The notes beneath the pieces were generated by a model, which saw only the letters and a program-made list of their open reading frames with translations, ran no database searches and was not told the origin of the DNA. From NCBI RefSeq assembly GCF_900113065.1, contig NZ_FOOA01000005.1, positions 124,001 to 188,000 of the forward strand: a stretch of DNA of 64,000 nt, written 5' to 3'. This DNA comes from Aureimonas phyllosphaerae. Its GTDB lineage: Bacteria > Pseudomonadota > Alphaproteobacteria > Rhizobiales > Rhizobiaceae. A program made the translations under genes and the position numbers. Position 1 is the first letter of the stretch; each line of letters begins with the position of its first letter. Shown here in pieces: positions 28,184 through 36,690 of the stretch.

Positions 28184-28971
28184 GGCGCACGCTCCAGACG
28201 CGCGCGCTCGTCCGGCGTCAGCGCGCGCACGGCGCCCTTCGGCAGGTCGCCGAGCGCGAGCGCGCCGATCGACACGCGCACCAGCCGCAGCGTATCAGTG
28301 CCGAGCGCGGCGAGAAGCCGGCGGATGTGACGGTTGCGTCCCTCGTCGAGAACGATCTCCAGCCAGGCCGTGCGCTCGCCCTCGCGCAGCAGCCGAACCG
28401 AGCGGACCGCGAGATGCTCACCCCGATCCTCGACACCGGCACGGATGCCCGACAGCAGCGCGTCGTCCGCCGGCCGGTCGATCTGCACGTGGTAGGTCTT
28501 CAGCACGTGCGAGGCAGGATCGAGGAGGCGCTGCGCGAAGGCCGTGTCGTTGGTGAGAAGCAGCAGGCCCTCACTCGCCTTGTCGAGCCGGCCGACCGGC
28601 GAGACATGGGGCAGGTCGAGACCTTCGAGGCAGCGATAGATCGTCTCGCGCCCCTGCGGATCGTCGCGCGTCGTCACGAGGCCGCGTGGCTTGTTCAGCA
28701 TCAGCGTGACAGGTGTCTCGGCCGCCACGGGCCGGCCGTCCACCTCGATGCGGACGGCGGAGGCAAGCGTGCGATGCTCGGGGTCGCGGACAACGCGGCC
28801 GTCGACCCGCACCCGGCCCTCGCGCACCAGAGCCTCGCCTTGCGTCCGCGAGCAGTAGCCGAGCTTGGAGAGGACGCGCGCGATCCCATGGCCGCGGTCG
28901 ATGGCGGCAGCCGTAGGCGCATTCGTCCGGCTGCCGGGCCGAGCGGGCGGGCGGTCCCTGTATCGCGTCAT
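28180..28971 (-). CDS. rRNA pseudouridine synthase, RsuA/RluB/RluE/RluF family
   Basis: 263 residues from ATG 28971. An N-terminal S4 RNA-binding domain (about 28-75, RVLSKLGYCSRTQGEALVREGRV) precedes the synthase domain with LNKPRGLVTT, the catalytic Asp130 in VGRLDKASEGLLLLTND, and the C-terminal GRNRHIRRLLAALG. These modify uridines in ribosomal RNA, though the exact position cannot be told here. The longer frame upstream runs into the CHAD gene antisense to sense and is not real. Confidence 0.93.
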   Translation of the reverse strand: MTRYRDRPPARPGSRTNAPTAAAIDRGHGIARVLSKLGYCSRTQGEALVREGRVRVDGRVVRDPEHRTLASAVRIEVDGRPVAAETPVTLMLNKPRGLVTTRDDPQGRETIYRCLEGLDLPHVSPVGRLDKASEGLLLLTNDTAFAQRLLDPASHVLKTYHVQIDRPADDALLSGIRAGVEDRGEHLAVRSVRLLREGERTAWLEIVLDEGRNRHIRRLLAALGTDTLRLVRVSIGALALGDLPKGAVRALTPDERARLERAP

Positions 28972-29083
28972 CGGGCGGGGCGCATGGATTGCGTCATGCC
29001 CGCCGGCTTGCCGCAGCCGGGGCCGGCTTGGCAAGCCCTCGCAGACCGTCCCCGGACCCTCCGGCGGCGGGCCGCACGGCGTT

Positions 29084-30031
29084 TCAGGCCGGAACCGGCT
29101 CCGGCGGTGCGGCGGGGTCGGGCGCCTCGGCGGCCAGCGTCCAGAGCCGCGAGATGCGCGCGGCAAAAGCGTCCGGTCGTTCGGCCAGAAGGCGTCCGCA
29201 GGTCTCGGCGGCTTGCGCGCGCAGTTCCGCCTGATGGCGATCGAGCAGCGCCAGCACGACGTCGAGATCGACCCGGGCCCCGAACGAGCGCGGATCGGCC
29301 AGCATTTCGGCATGGAGCACGGCGTAGTCGTGGTCGCGACCGAGCGCATCGGCGGCGCGATCGGCCTCTTCGCGCAGCGGCGCCAGCGCGGAGGGCCACA
29401 GGTCTTCCAGAAGCTTGAGGTGCATGCCGAGATACTTGATGCGCTTGCGCAGGTCGTGGAAGTCCTCGGCATGGCCGCTGGCAAGCGCCGCCTTGAGATC
29501 GCGCCGCCCGCGCCGGTAGTTCGCCTCGATGCCGGCGACGATGCGTTCGCGGTTGCGCGCCGCGCGCCGGCCGAAGACGAGGCCGTCCAGCCGCGCGCGG
29601 CCCTCCTTCAGACCCTTCAGCGCCTCCGCGGCGCTGTCGGCCGCGCTTCCATCCGCCTCGATCGCCGCCTGCCGCTTCAACTCCAGCGCGGTGCGCACCA
29701 CGTCGAAGGAGGAACTGGCGACCTCGCCCGAAAATCGCGCCTCCAGCCCGTCGAGCGCCTCGATCAGTGCCGTCCGGTCGCGCACGGCCGAGAGCGTGCG
29801 CCCGGCATCGCGGTAGCGCGCGTTCTCGGCCTTTGCGAAATCGGGATCGGCCTCGCGCAGGAGGCGCACGAGCCCGCGCAGCTTCTTCAGCCGCTTGCGC
29901 GCCTCGTGCACGGCCTCGTGCCGTCCGTCCTCGCCCCCGGACAGGTCACGGATCGCCTTGTCGATCTGTTCCTGGGCGGCGCGCCGGATCGCGGCGTCGA
30001 CGGGGGCTCGGGGGTCGATGCGGTAGGCCAT
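29084..30031 (-). CDS. CHAD-domain protein
   Basis: 315 residues from ATG 30031. The CHAD helical bundle shows the repeated basic-His pattern: HEAVHEARKRLKKLRGLVRLLR near residue 40 and HDLRKRIKYLGMHLKLLE near residue 210. CHAD domains bind polyphosphate through these conserved His, Arg and Lys residues. A separate CYTH protein is encoded 68 bases upstream on the same strand; in many bacteria the two domains are fused, so they probably work together on polyphosphate or triphosphate. Confidence 0.9.
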   Translation of the reverse strand: MAYRIDPRAPVDAAIRRAAQEQIDKAIRDLSGGEDGRHEAVHEARKRLKKLRGLVRLLREADPDFAKAENARYRDAGRTLSAVRDRTALIEALDGLEARFSGEVASSSFDVVRTALELKRQAAIEADGSAADSAAEALKGLKEGRARLDGLVFGRRAARNRERIVAGIEANYRRGRRDLKAALASGHAEDFHDLRKRIKYLGMHLKLLEDLWPSALAPLREEADRAADALGRDHDYAVLHAEMLADPRSFGARVDLDVVLALLDRHQAELRAQAAETCGRLLAERPDAFAARISRLWTLAAEAPDPAAPPEPVPA

Positions 30032-30099
30032 GGTCTCCTCGGCGGCCGGCAGGGCACGGCCGAGCATCTAGCGCATGACGGCGGGAAGGGGACCCGGCG

Positions 30100-30579
30100 T
30101 CAACGCTGCGGCGCGTCGCCGTCCGGCCGGCCGTTCAGCGCCATGGCGGCGTTGGTGTAGCGGGGGTCGTCGGTGACCTCCCGGCCGATCCAGTCCGGCA
30201 GGTCCACGGCATGTCCGACGGCCGGAAGCTCGATCTCGGCCATGACGAGGGGCGAGAGCGCCCCCTCGAAGACGTCCACCTCGACCGTCAAGTCGCCGAG
30301 CGGCACGAGATGGCGGCGCTTTTCGACGACGAAGCCGACGCGGGCGGCTTCGAGCTCGCGCGCGTCGGCTTCGGGGACTTCGTATTCGTACTCGCCGCGG
30401 GCGTCGCCCGCGCCGGTCTTGATGGTGATCATCGGCTTTCGCCCCTCGCGCAGCCGGACCCGGACGGTGAGCCCCTCGCGGATGGCGAGGTAGAACTGCC
30501 GGACCCGTGTGCCCGCGTCGGCATGGCGGCGCCAGGCGTCGCCGGCCAGGAGGAACTTGCGCTCGATCTCGATACCCAT
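30100..30579 (-). CDS. CYTH-domain triphosphatase-like protein
   Basis: 159 residues from ATG 30579. It starts with the diagnostic EIERKFL (the ExExK metal/triphosphate motif) and has alternating charged strands of the CYTH tunnel fold (VRVRLREGRKPMITIK, EYEYEVPEADA, VEVDVFEGALSPLVMAEIEL). Members hydrolyse inorganic triphosphate or thiamine triphosphate, or make cAMP; the short form resembles the triphosphatase type. Upstream of the CHAD gene and downstream of tctA, with only 43 bases to tctA. Confidence 0.9.
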   Translation of the reverse strand: MGIEIERKFLLAGDAWRRHADAGTRVRQFYLAIREGLTVRVRLREGRKPMITIKTGAGDARGEYEYEVPEADARELEAARVGFVVEKRRHLVPLGDLTVEVDVFEGALSPLVMAEIELPAVGHAVDLPDWIGREVTDDPRYTNAAMALNGRPDGDAPQR

Positions 30580-30622
30580 AGCGTCAAGGGTCGGGCGCAA
30601 GCGCGTTCCGTCAAGCCTCGGC

Positions 30623-32128
30623 TCAGTCGTCCTCGACGAAGACTTCCTTGCGCTTGTTCCGGATCGACGGGAGGAGCGCGAAGACGACGCAGGCGAGGCC
30701 CAGCGCCAGCAGCGTTGCCGAGATCGGCCGCTCCAGGAACACCATGGCGTTGCCGCGCGAGATGATCATGGCCCGGCGCAGGTGCTCTTCCAGAAGCGGT
30801 CCGAGCACGAAGCCGAGAAGCAGCGGTGCCGGCTCGCAGCCGAGGCGGATCAGCACGTAGCCGAGCACCCCGAACAGCCCGATCGCATAGACGTCGAACG
30901 GATTGTTGTTGATCGAGTAGCAGCCGATCGCGGCAAACAGCACGATCGCGGGGAAGAGGATGCGGTAGGGGATCGTCAGCATCTTCACCCAGATGCCGAT
31001 GAGCGGCAGGTTGAGGATGACGAGGAGCACGTTGCCGATCCACATGGAGGCGATAATGCCCCAGAAGAGCGCCGGCTGCGTGTTGATGACGTTGGGGCCG
31101 GGCGTGATGCCCTGCAGGATGAAGGCGCCGACGATCAGCGCCATCACGGGATGCGCGGGGATGCCGAGCGTCAGGAGGGGGATGAACGACGTCTGCGCGG
31201 CCGCGTTGTTGGCGCTTTCCGGGCCCGCAACGCCCTGGATCGCGCCATGGCCGAACTCGGACTTGTTGGACGCGAGGTTCTTCTCCATCGAGTAGGAGGC
31301 GAAGGACGAGAGAACGTGGCCGCCGCCCGGCAGGACGCCGAGGATCGAGCCGAGCGCCGTGCCGCGGATCACCGGGCCGATGATGCGCTTGAAATCCTCC
31401 TTGGTCAGCCAGAGGCCGGCCACCTTCTTCACGCCGATCTCGCGTGTCGTCTCGTTCTCGAGGTTGCGGAAGATTTCCGCGACGCCGAAGACGCCGACGG
31501 CGATCGAGACGAAGTTGACGCCCTGGTAGAGCTCGAGCTGGCCGAAGGTGAAGCGCGGCGTGCCGGTGTAGATGTCCTGGCCGACGGTGCCGAGCAGGAG
31601 GCCGAGGCAGATCATCGCCAGCGCCTTGATGATCGAGCCGTGGGCGAGCGAGATCGAGACAAGAAGGCCGAGTACGATGAGCGCGAAGTATTCGGGCGCG
31701 CCGAACTGGAGGGCGACGCGCGCCAGCGGCGGGGCGGCGATGGCCAGCAGCAGCGTCGCCACCGAGCCGGCGAAGAAGGAGCCGAGCGCGGCCGTGGCGA
31801 GCGCGGTGCCGGCCCGTCCTTTCCTCGCCATCTGGTAGCCGTCGATCGCGGTCACCGCCGATGAGCTCTCACCCGGCAGGTTGATGAGGATCGCGGTCGT
31901 CGAGCCGCCGTACTGGGCGCCGTAGTAGATGCCCGAGAGCATGATGAGGGCGGTGACGGGCGAGAAGGAGAAGGTGATCGGCAGGAGCATCGCGATCGTC
32001 GCCGTCGGCCCGATGCCGGGCAGGACGCCGACCAGCGTGCCCAGCAGCACGCCGACGAAGCACCAGAAAATGTTGATCGGGGTGAGCGCCGTTTCGAAGC
32101 CGAGCGCGAGATTGGCCAGAAGATCCAT
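30623..32128 (-). CDS. tctA: Tripartite tricarboxylate transporter, large membrane subunit TctA
   Basis: 501 residues with about eleven to twelve hydrophobic helices. TctA signatures are present: GVLVGVLPGIGPTATIAMLLP-like residues near position 35-55, ISGIYYGAQYGGSTTAILINLPGE and a second motif LPGGGHVLSSFASYSMEK near residue 235. TctA is the main transport subunit of Na+-coupled TTT systems. Order tctC-tctB-tctA on the minus strand, with 12 bases to tctB. The ligand cannot be read from the sequence. Confidence 0.95.
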   Translation of the reverse strand: MDLLANLALGFETALTPINIFWCFVGVLLGTLVGVLPGIGPTATIAMLLPITFSFSPVTALIMLSGIYYGAQYGGSTTAILINLPGESSSAVTAIDGYQMARKGRAGTALATAALGSFFAGSVATLLLAIAAPPLARVALQFGAPEYFALIVLGLLVSISLAHGSIIKALAMICLGLLLGTVGQDIYTGTPRFTFGQLELYQGVNFVSIAVGVFGVAEIFRNLENETTREIGVKKVAGLWLTKEDFKRIIGPVIRGTALGSILGVLPGGGHVLSSFASYSMEKNLASNKSEFGHGAIQGVAGPESANNAAAQTSFIPLLTLGIPAHPVMALIVGAFILQGITPGPNVINTQPALFWGIIASMWIGNVLLVILNLPLIGIWVKMLTIPYRILFPAIVLFAAIGCYSINNNPFDVYAIGLFGVLGYVLIRLGCEPAPLLLGFVLGPLLEEHLRRAMIISRGNAMVFLERPISATLLALGLACVVFALLPSIRNKRKEVFVEDD

Positions 32129-32140
32129 CGTGTCCGCGCC

Positions 32141-32614
32141 TCAGGAGAAGGTGAGAAGGGGGCCGAAGGTCGGCAGGGTGATGCCGAGGCCGACCTTGAA
32201 GACCAGCCAGCAGAGCGCCGACATGGAGACCGCGATCGTGAGCGACGAGACGATCGAGTTCTTCGCGGAGGCGAGCGCCACGATCGCGGTGCCGATGAAG
32301 ACGACCGGCACGAGGCCGAGGAGCGAACCGAACTCGCCAAAGATCACGAGAGCGGCAAGGATCAGGACGATGCCCTTCCAGGGGATCGGGGTCTTCTCGA
32401 TCCGCTCGTCCTTGCGCAGGCCGCCGAAAGCGATCATCGCGCCGAAGATCGCGAGCAGGATCGCGAGCGTCATCGGGATGAAGCCGGGTCCCATGCGGAT
32501 CGCCCGGCCCATGTCGTACTTCGAGGCCTCATATGCGAAGCCCGCGGCGATGGCCATGAAGATCAGGCCCGCCAGAAGATCACGGCGCGATTTCGCGCCT
32601 TCGGTTGCTTGCAT
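32141..32614 (-). CDS. tctB: Tripartite tricarboxylate transporter, small membrane subunit TctB
   Basis: 157 residues from ATG 32614, four hydrophobic segments, typical for TctB. It has the GPGFIPMTLAILLAIFG stretch common to TctB proteins. It sits between tctC and tctA, matching the usual order. The upstream in-frame codons lie in the tctC-tctB gap and were excluded. Confidence 0.9.
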   Translation of the reverse strand: MQATEGAKSRRDLLAGLIFMAIAAGFAYEASKYDMGRAIRMGPGFIPMTLAILLAIFGAMIAFGGLRKDERIEKTPIPWKGIVLILAALVIFGEFGSLLGLVPVVFIGTAIVALASAKNSIVSSLTIAVSMSALCWLVFKVGLGITLPTFGPLLTFS

Positions 32615-32704
32615 GAAATGGTCCCCCCGGACGGATACGATCGGACGAGCCGGCCGGGGCGAACCCCGGCCGGACGGCACTGTCTGTGAGCCGTGGAAGG
32701 CCGG

Positions 32705-33685
32705 TCAGTCGGCGTAGGTGCCGGCAGCCTGGATGATCGGACGCCAGAGCTCGATCTGCGAGGTCAGCTGCGCCTTCAGCGAGTCCGGGGTCGCCTCCGC
32801 GGCCGAGACCGGCGCGGTGCCGAGTTCGGCGAAGCGCGCCTTGACGGTGTCGTTGGCCAGCGCCTTCTGCAGGGCGCCCTCGAGCTTGGCGATGATGGCG
32901 GGATCGGTGCCGGCCGGCGCGTAGAGCCCGTGCCAGACGCCGATCTGCATCTTGTCGAGGCCGACTTCCTTCGTGGTCGGAAGCTCGGGGAGCGAGGCGA
33001 CGCGCTCAGGCGTGGTCACGGCATAGGCCTTCACTTCGCCGGCCTTGATCTGGTTGGTCGTGTTGGTGGTCTGGTCGCACAGGACGTCGACTTGACCGCC
33101 CACGATGTCGGTCATCGCCGGGGCGGCGCCCTGGTAGGGCACGGTGATCATCTGAACGCCGAGCGCTTCCTGCAGGAGCATGCCGCACAGGTGCGAGGCC
33201 GAGCCGATGCCGGCATGCGCATAGGTCGTGTCCGCGCCGTTCGCCTTCAGGTAGGTGATGAGGCCGGCGGCGTCTGACGGCTCGAGGTCCTTGCGCGCGA
33301 CGATGGTCATCGGCACCGAGGTCACCTGACCGATCGGCGCGAAGGCCTTGAGCGGATCGAAGGCGAGCTGGCGGTAAAGGGTGGGCGCCGTCGACATGCC
33401 GATATGGTGGAGGAGGAGCGTGTAGCCGTCGGGCTTGGCCTGGGCCACCTGGCCGGCGCCGAGCGTGCCGCCCGCGCCGCCGACGTTCTGCACCAGCACC
33501 TGCTGGCCGAGCTCGCTCGTCATGGTCTGCGCGATCAGGCGCGTCACGGTGTCGGTCGGACCGCCGGCGGAGAACGGCACCACGATCGTGATCGGCTGCG
33601 TCGGGTAGTCCGCCTGCGCGGATGCGGCGGATGCGGCAGCCAGAACGGCGATCGAGGCGAGGAGCCCCTTCCAAATCGTCGACAT
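32705..33685 (-). CDS. tctC: Tripartite tricarboxylate transporter substrate-binding protein TctC
   Basis: 326 residues from ATG 33685, with a GGGAGGAAT ribosome-binding site immediately before it. A signal peptide (LLASIAVLAAASAASAQA, about residues 8-25) leads to the Bug/TctC fold: ITIVVPFSAGGPTDTVTR, VQNVGGAGGTLGAGQVA and PDGYTLLLHHIG. It binds a carboxylate in the periplasm and delivers it to TctAB. The missing transporter of the apiose cluster and a shared sequence element make an apionate-type ligand possible, but this is speculative. Confidence 0.95.
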   Translation of the reverse strand: MSTIWKGLLASIAVLAAASAASAQADYPTQPITIVVPFSAGGPTDTVTRLIAQTMTSELGQQVLVQNVGGAGGTLGAGQVAQAKPDGYTLLLHHIGMSTAPTLYRQLAFDPLKAFAPIGQVTSVPMTIVARKDLEPSDAAGLITYLKANGADTTYAHAGIGSASHLCGMLLQEALGVQMITVPYQGAAPAMTDIVGGQVDVLCDQTTNTTNQIKAGEVKAYAVTTPERVASLPELPTTKEVGLDKMQIGVWHGLYAPAGTDPAIIAKLEGALQKALANDTVKARFAELGTAPVSAAEATPDSLKAQLTSQIELWRPIIQAAGTYAD

Positions 33686-33822
33686 GATTCCTCCCAGAGT
33701 GTCGGCGCGCCGGAGAGCTTGGCGCAGAGCCGGACAGCACAGGATTTGTGACGGTTTGTCCAGTCGTGTTCTGTCGACAAGCCGTGGGAAAACCACGGTT
33801 TTCGACGATTATCAGCGATATA

Positions 33823-33829
33823 CTGGTAT
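33823..33829. promoter_or_regulatory. CTGGTAT element upstream of tctC
   Basis: Same heptamer as the half-site of the palindrome in front of the apiose regulator, about 138 bases before the tctC start. Here it is centred in ATAC-TG-GTAT rather than the spaced palindrome. A heptamer of this composition is expected a few times by chance in 64 kb, so the link is weak. Confidence 0.2.
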
Positions 33830-33992
33830 TGTATCGTTTGAAAGGAAGGCTTGCATAGTTCTGTTGCGGCGTCGGAGGCAGTTAGTCAGAGGAATGTGAG
33901 CGCTTTTCATGGCGTGTTCACCAGACCGCTGCGAACAACTTGCAGGCGCAAGTGCGATCACGAGTTCGTCAGGCAACCTCCGTAGTCGGACA

Positions 33993-34026
33993 AGAAAAAA
34001 CCCTGCAGCCGGATCGGCGCAGGGTT
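33993..34026 (-). terminator. Rho-independent terminator of cspA
   Basis: Stem AACCCTGC (33999-34006) pairs with GCAGGGTT (34019-34026); an inner stem GCCG/CGGC continues it with a GAT loop and one bulged A. On the minus strand it is followed by TTTTTTCTTG. It lies about 180 bases beyond the cspA stop, leaving a long 3' untranslated region. Confidence 0.75.
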
Positions 34027-34205
34027 CGCTCATGTCGGTCGTCGCCCCGTTTCGCCAGTGCATCCGTGGTCGAAGCGGGAAGACGGGAGAAGGTCTAGCG
34101 GATCGAGCTTGCTCGAAGCTTGCCTTTCGAAGGAGGCCCGCCGACGGATCGGCGGGGAGATCGGGAAGGCCCGTCCCGTTCGGGAAGGCCGGACCCCGGA
34201 TGGGC

Positions 34206-34415
34206 TCAGAGAGCCTTGAGGTTCTGCGCCGCGAGCTTGCCGGTCTTGCGGTCGGCCACGAGCTCGAAGCTGACCTTCTGGCCGTCGGTCAGGCCATCGA
34301 GGCCCGAGCGCTGCACCGCCGTGATGTGCACGAAGGCATCCTGACCTCCGTCATCGGGGGCGATGAAGCCGAAGCCCTTGTCGGAGTTAAACCATTTCAC
34401 GGTTCCCGTAGCCAT
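34206..34415 (-). CDS. cspA: Cold-shock protein, CspA family
   Basis: 69 residues, the standard size. RNP1 (KGFGFI) and RNP2 (AFVHIT) motifs are intact in [18 protein letters not shown] and [11 protein letters not shown]. It binds single-stranded RNA and DNA as a chaperone. A GAAAGG site sits before ATG 34415. It is monocistronic, with a strong terminator downstream and a divergent GH15 gene upstream. Confidence 0.97.
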   Translation of the reverse strand: MATGTVKWFNSDKGFGFIAPDDGGQDAFVHITAVQRSGLDGLTDGQKVSFELVADRKTGKLAAQNLKAL

Positions 34416-34741
34416 GGGACACCTTTCTACGCAAGCGTTCGTCGGCGGCCTTCCGGCGCGCTCCAGTTTCGAGTATCGCGATGAAACGGGAGAACCGGCA
34501 CTGCGCCAACGGCGCAAGGCCCAAGCGTCCGGCCATCTTTCGACCATTCCGATATGCCCTCGCCGGACCAAAAAGGCAAGTCGTCGTTACGTCCGGGCGA
34601 GGCAATGATTCTTGCCCTGGCCTCGCATGCGCGCGTGTGCCGCAGGATCTTATGTGGTTGCCGAAGCATTGGTGCGGGGATGACCCACTTGCCCACGCCT
34701 GCGGCGCGTTCCTGTATCTCGTTCGATCGACCGGAGGTCCC
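34416..34741. other. Intergenic region between cspA and the GH15 gene
   Basis: 326 bases. An in-frame extension of the GH15 ORF crosses it but contains no conserved sequence. It probably holds the cspA 5' untranslated region and promoter and the GH15 promoter; I could not place either with confidence. Confidence 0.4.
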
Positions 34742-36562
34742 ATGCTGAACCGGGTGAAGCCGGCCGAAGACCCCGGCGTCGTGAGGCCCGGGCGGCCGGG
34801 CCCCCTGCCGCTCGAAAACTACAGCGCGCTCGGCGACGGTCGCAGCGTCGCCCTCGTCGGGACCGACGGCTCGATCGACTGGTGGTGCGTGCCGAACATG
34901 AACTCGGCTCCGATGCTGGATCGCGTCCTCGACGAAAAAAGCGGCGGGTTCTTTTCGCTGACCCCGGTCGGCGATTTCACGTCGCACCGCGCCTACCGGC
35001 CGGACTCCAACGTCCTTGAGACGGTCTTCGAGACGCCGCACGGGCGGGCCCGCCTCGTGGAGGCGCTGAACAGCGGGTCGGGCGGACGCCTGCCCTGGTG
35101 CGAACTGGCGCGCCGGATCGAGGGGCTCGAGGGCGAGGTCACCTTCGAGATGCGCCTCGTCTTCGGCACGCAGGCCGACACGATCTGCCCGTTCCTCTAC
35201 ACCAACGCCAATGCCACCACCTTCCATGCCGGATCTGTGATCGGGCTCCTGCGCGTGAGCGACGGTGTGCAGATCGAGGAGGAGGGCGACAGCGAGATCC
35301 GGGGCCACGTCACGGTCGGAGCCGGGGCGCGCGAGATCGTCGCGATCGTGGCCGGCGAGGATGAGCCGCTGGTGGTCGAGGACCCCGAGCGGATCAGCGC
35401 CCGCATCGACGTGACCGACAACGAGTGGCGCCAGTGGGCGAACGGCGTGCGCTTCGAGGGATCGTATCGCGCCGAGGTGATGCGCAGCGCGCTGGCGCTG
35501 AAGCTCCTTCTCTACTCGCCGACCGGCGCGATCGCCGCAGCCGCCACGACGTCGCTGCCCGAAGGCATCGGCGGCGAAAAGAACTACGACTACCGCTACG
35601 CCTGGGTGCGCGACGCGTCCTACACGATCAAGGCCTTCCTGCGTATCGGCGCGATGGCGGAGGCCAAGGGTGCGTTCACCTGGTTGATCAAGCGGCTGGC
35701 CGAGCATGGCGCGCTCGTCTGCTACACGCTGGAAGGCGAGCGCCTGCCGGCCGAGGAGACCGTGATCGACCTGCCGGGTTATCGCGGCAGCCGTCCCGTT
35801 CGACGCGGCAATCAGGCGGCGGGACAGCACCAGCACGGCATCTACGGCGACATCTTCGAGACCGCCGCGCGCTTCGTCGCGGGCGGGCATGTCCTTGACC
35901 CGCGCAGCGCCGCCGTCCTCGCGGGCGTTGCCGACCGGTGCGCGGAGACCTGGCGCCAGCCCGATTCCGGCATCTGGGAATTGTCCGAGCGCCGGCACTA
36001 CACGATGTCGAAGATCAGCGCGTGGCAGGCGCTCGCCCGCGCCGTGGAACTCGCCGATGGCGGCCACATCCCCTCAACCTGCCGCGAGCGCTGGGCGCGC
36101 TCGCGCGACCGGATCGCCGAATGGGTGGACGCCAACTGCTGGTCGGAGCGCGATCAGGCCTACGTCATGGTGCCGGGCGAGAGCGGCCTCGACGCTTCGC
36201 TGGCGCTCGCCGTCCGCTTCGGCTTCGACGGCCGCGAGCGGCTGGAAAAGACGCTGCGCGCGCTCGACAAGCGCCTGCGCAAGGGCCTGTTCCACTATCG
36301 CTACCACGGCGTCGAGGACCACGAGGGCTGCTTCCTCGCCTGCACCTTCTGGATCATCGAGGGGCTGGCGCTGCTCGGACACCGCGACGAGGCGCGCCTG
36401 CGCTTCGACGAGGTCCTGTCGGCACTGGGCGACCGGGGGGCGGGCATCCTGGCGGAGATGGTCTATCCCGAGACGCTCGCCTATCTCGGCAACATGCCGC
36501 AGGGGCTCAGCCATCTCGCCCTGATCCAGACCGCGGCCACGCTCGACGGCTGCGCCCTCTGA
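34742..36562 (+). CDS. Glycoside hydrolase family 15 (glucoamylase/trehalase-like)
   Basis: 606 residues from ATG 34742, preceded by GGAGG. An N-terminal beta domain begins LENYSALGDGRSVALVGTDGSIDWWCVP (split by insert-free sequence); the alpha/alpha catalytic barrel has KNYDYRYAWVRDASYTIKAF, a GIWELSERRHYTMSKISAW region that carries the general acid Glu, and the QGLSHLALI end. Family members cleave glucosidic bonds; bacterial ones of this layout include trehalases and glucoamylases. No signal peptide is visible, so it is likely cytoplasmic. It stands alone. Confidence 0.9.
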   Translation: MLNRVKPAEDPGVVRPGRPGPLPLENYSALGDGRSVALVGTDGSIDWWCVPNMNSAPMLDRVLDEKSGGFFSLTPVGDFTSHRAYRPDSNVLETVFETPHGRARLVEALNSGSGGRLPWCELARRIEGLEGEVTFEMRLVFGTQADTICPFLYTNANATTFHAGSVIGLLRVSDGVQIEEEGDSEIRGHVTVGAGAREIVAIVAGEDEPLVVEDPERISARIDVTDNEWRQWANGVRFEGSYRAEVMRSALALKLLLYSPTGAIAAAATTSLPEGIGGEKNYDYRYAWVRDASYTIKAFLRIGAMAEAKGAFTWLIKRLAEHGALVCYTLEGERLPAEETVIDLPGYRGSRPVRRGNQAAGQHQHGIYGDIFETAARFVAGGHVLDPRSAAVLAGVADRCAETWRQPDSGIWELSERRHYTMSKISAWQALARAVELADGGHIPSTCRERWARSRDRIAEWVDANCWSERDQAYVMVPGESGLDASLALAVRFGFDGRERLEKTLRALDKRLRKGLFHYRYHGVEDHEGCFLACTFWIIEGLALLGHRDEARLRFDEVLSALGDRGAGILAEMVYPETLAYLGNMPQGLSHLALIQTAATLDGCAL

Positions 36563-36690
36563 CGGCGTCGCTTCACCGGCGTTCCGTAGCGGCAACGAAA
36601 GATTAGCGCGCCGCCGCTAGGGTCCGGCACAGAATCACCGGACCACCATCCAGCCGCGCGAGCCATGACCCGCGCGGTTCAGGGCGCGTC

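Larger units (their letters stand above)
33686..34205. other. 520-base intergenic region between tctC and cspA
   Basis: No ORF here looks coding. It holds a small hairpin CCGTGG-GAAAA-CCACGG followed by TTTT (33782-33802) about 100 bases upstream of tctC, a CTGGTAT element (33823-33829), and the cspA terminator (33993-34026). The rest, 34030-34205, shows nothing I can name. Confidence 0.5.

Noticed and set aside
33782-33802. Hairpin CCGTGG-GAAAA-CCACGG with TTTT as a terminator
   Set aside because: It would end a + strand transcript, but no + strand gene lies upstream; the T-run is only four bases.
34481-34741. Upstream extension of the GH15 reading frame
   Set aside because: 87 extra residues lack similarity to GH15 and ATG 34742 has a good GGAGG site directly before the conserved N-terminus.
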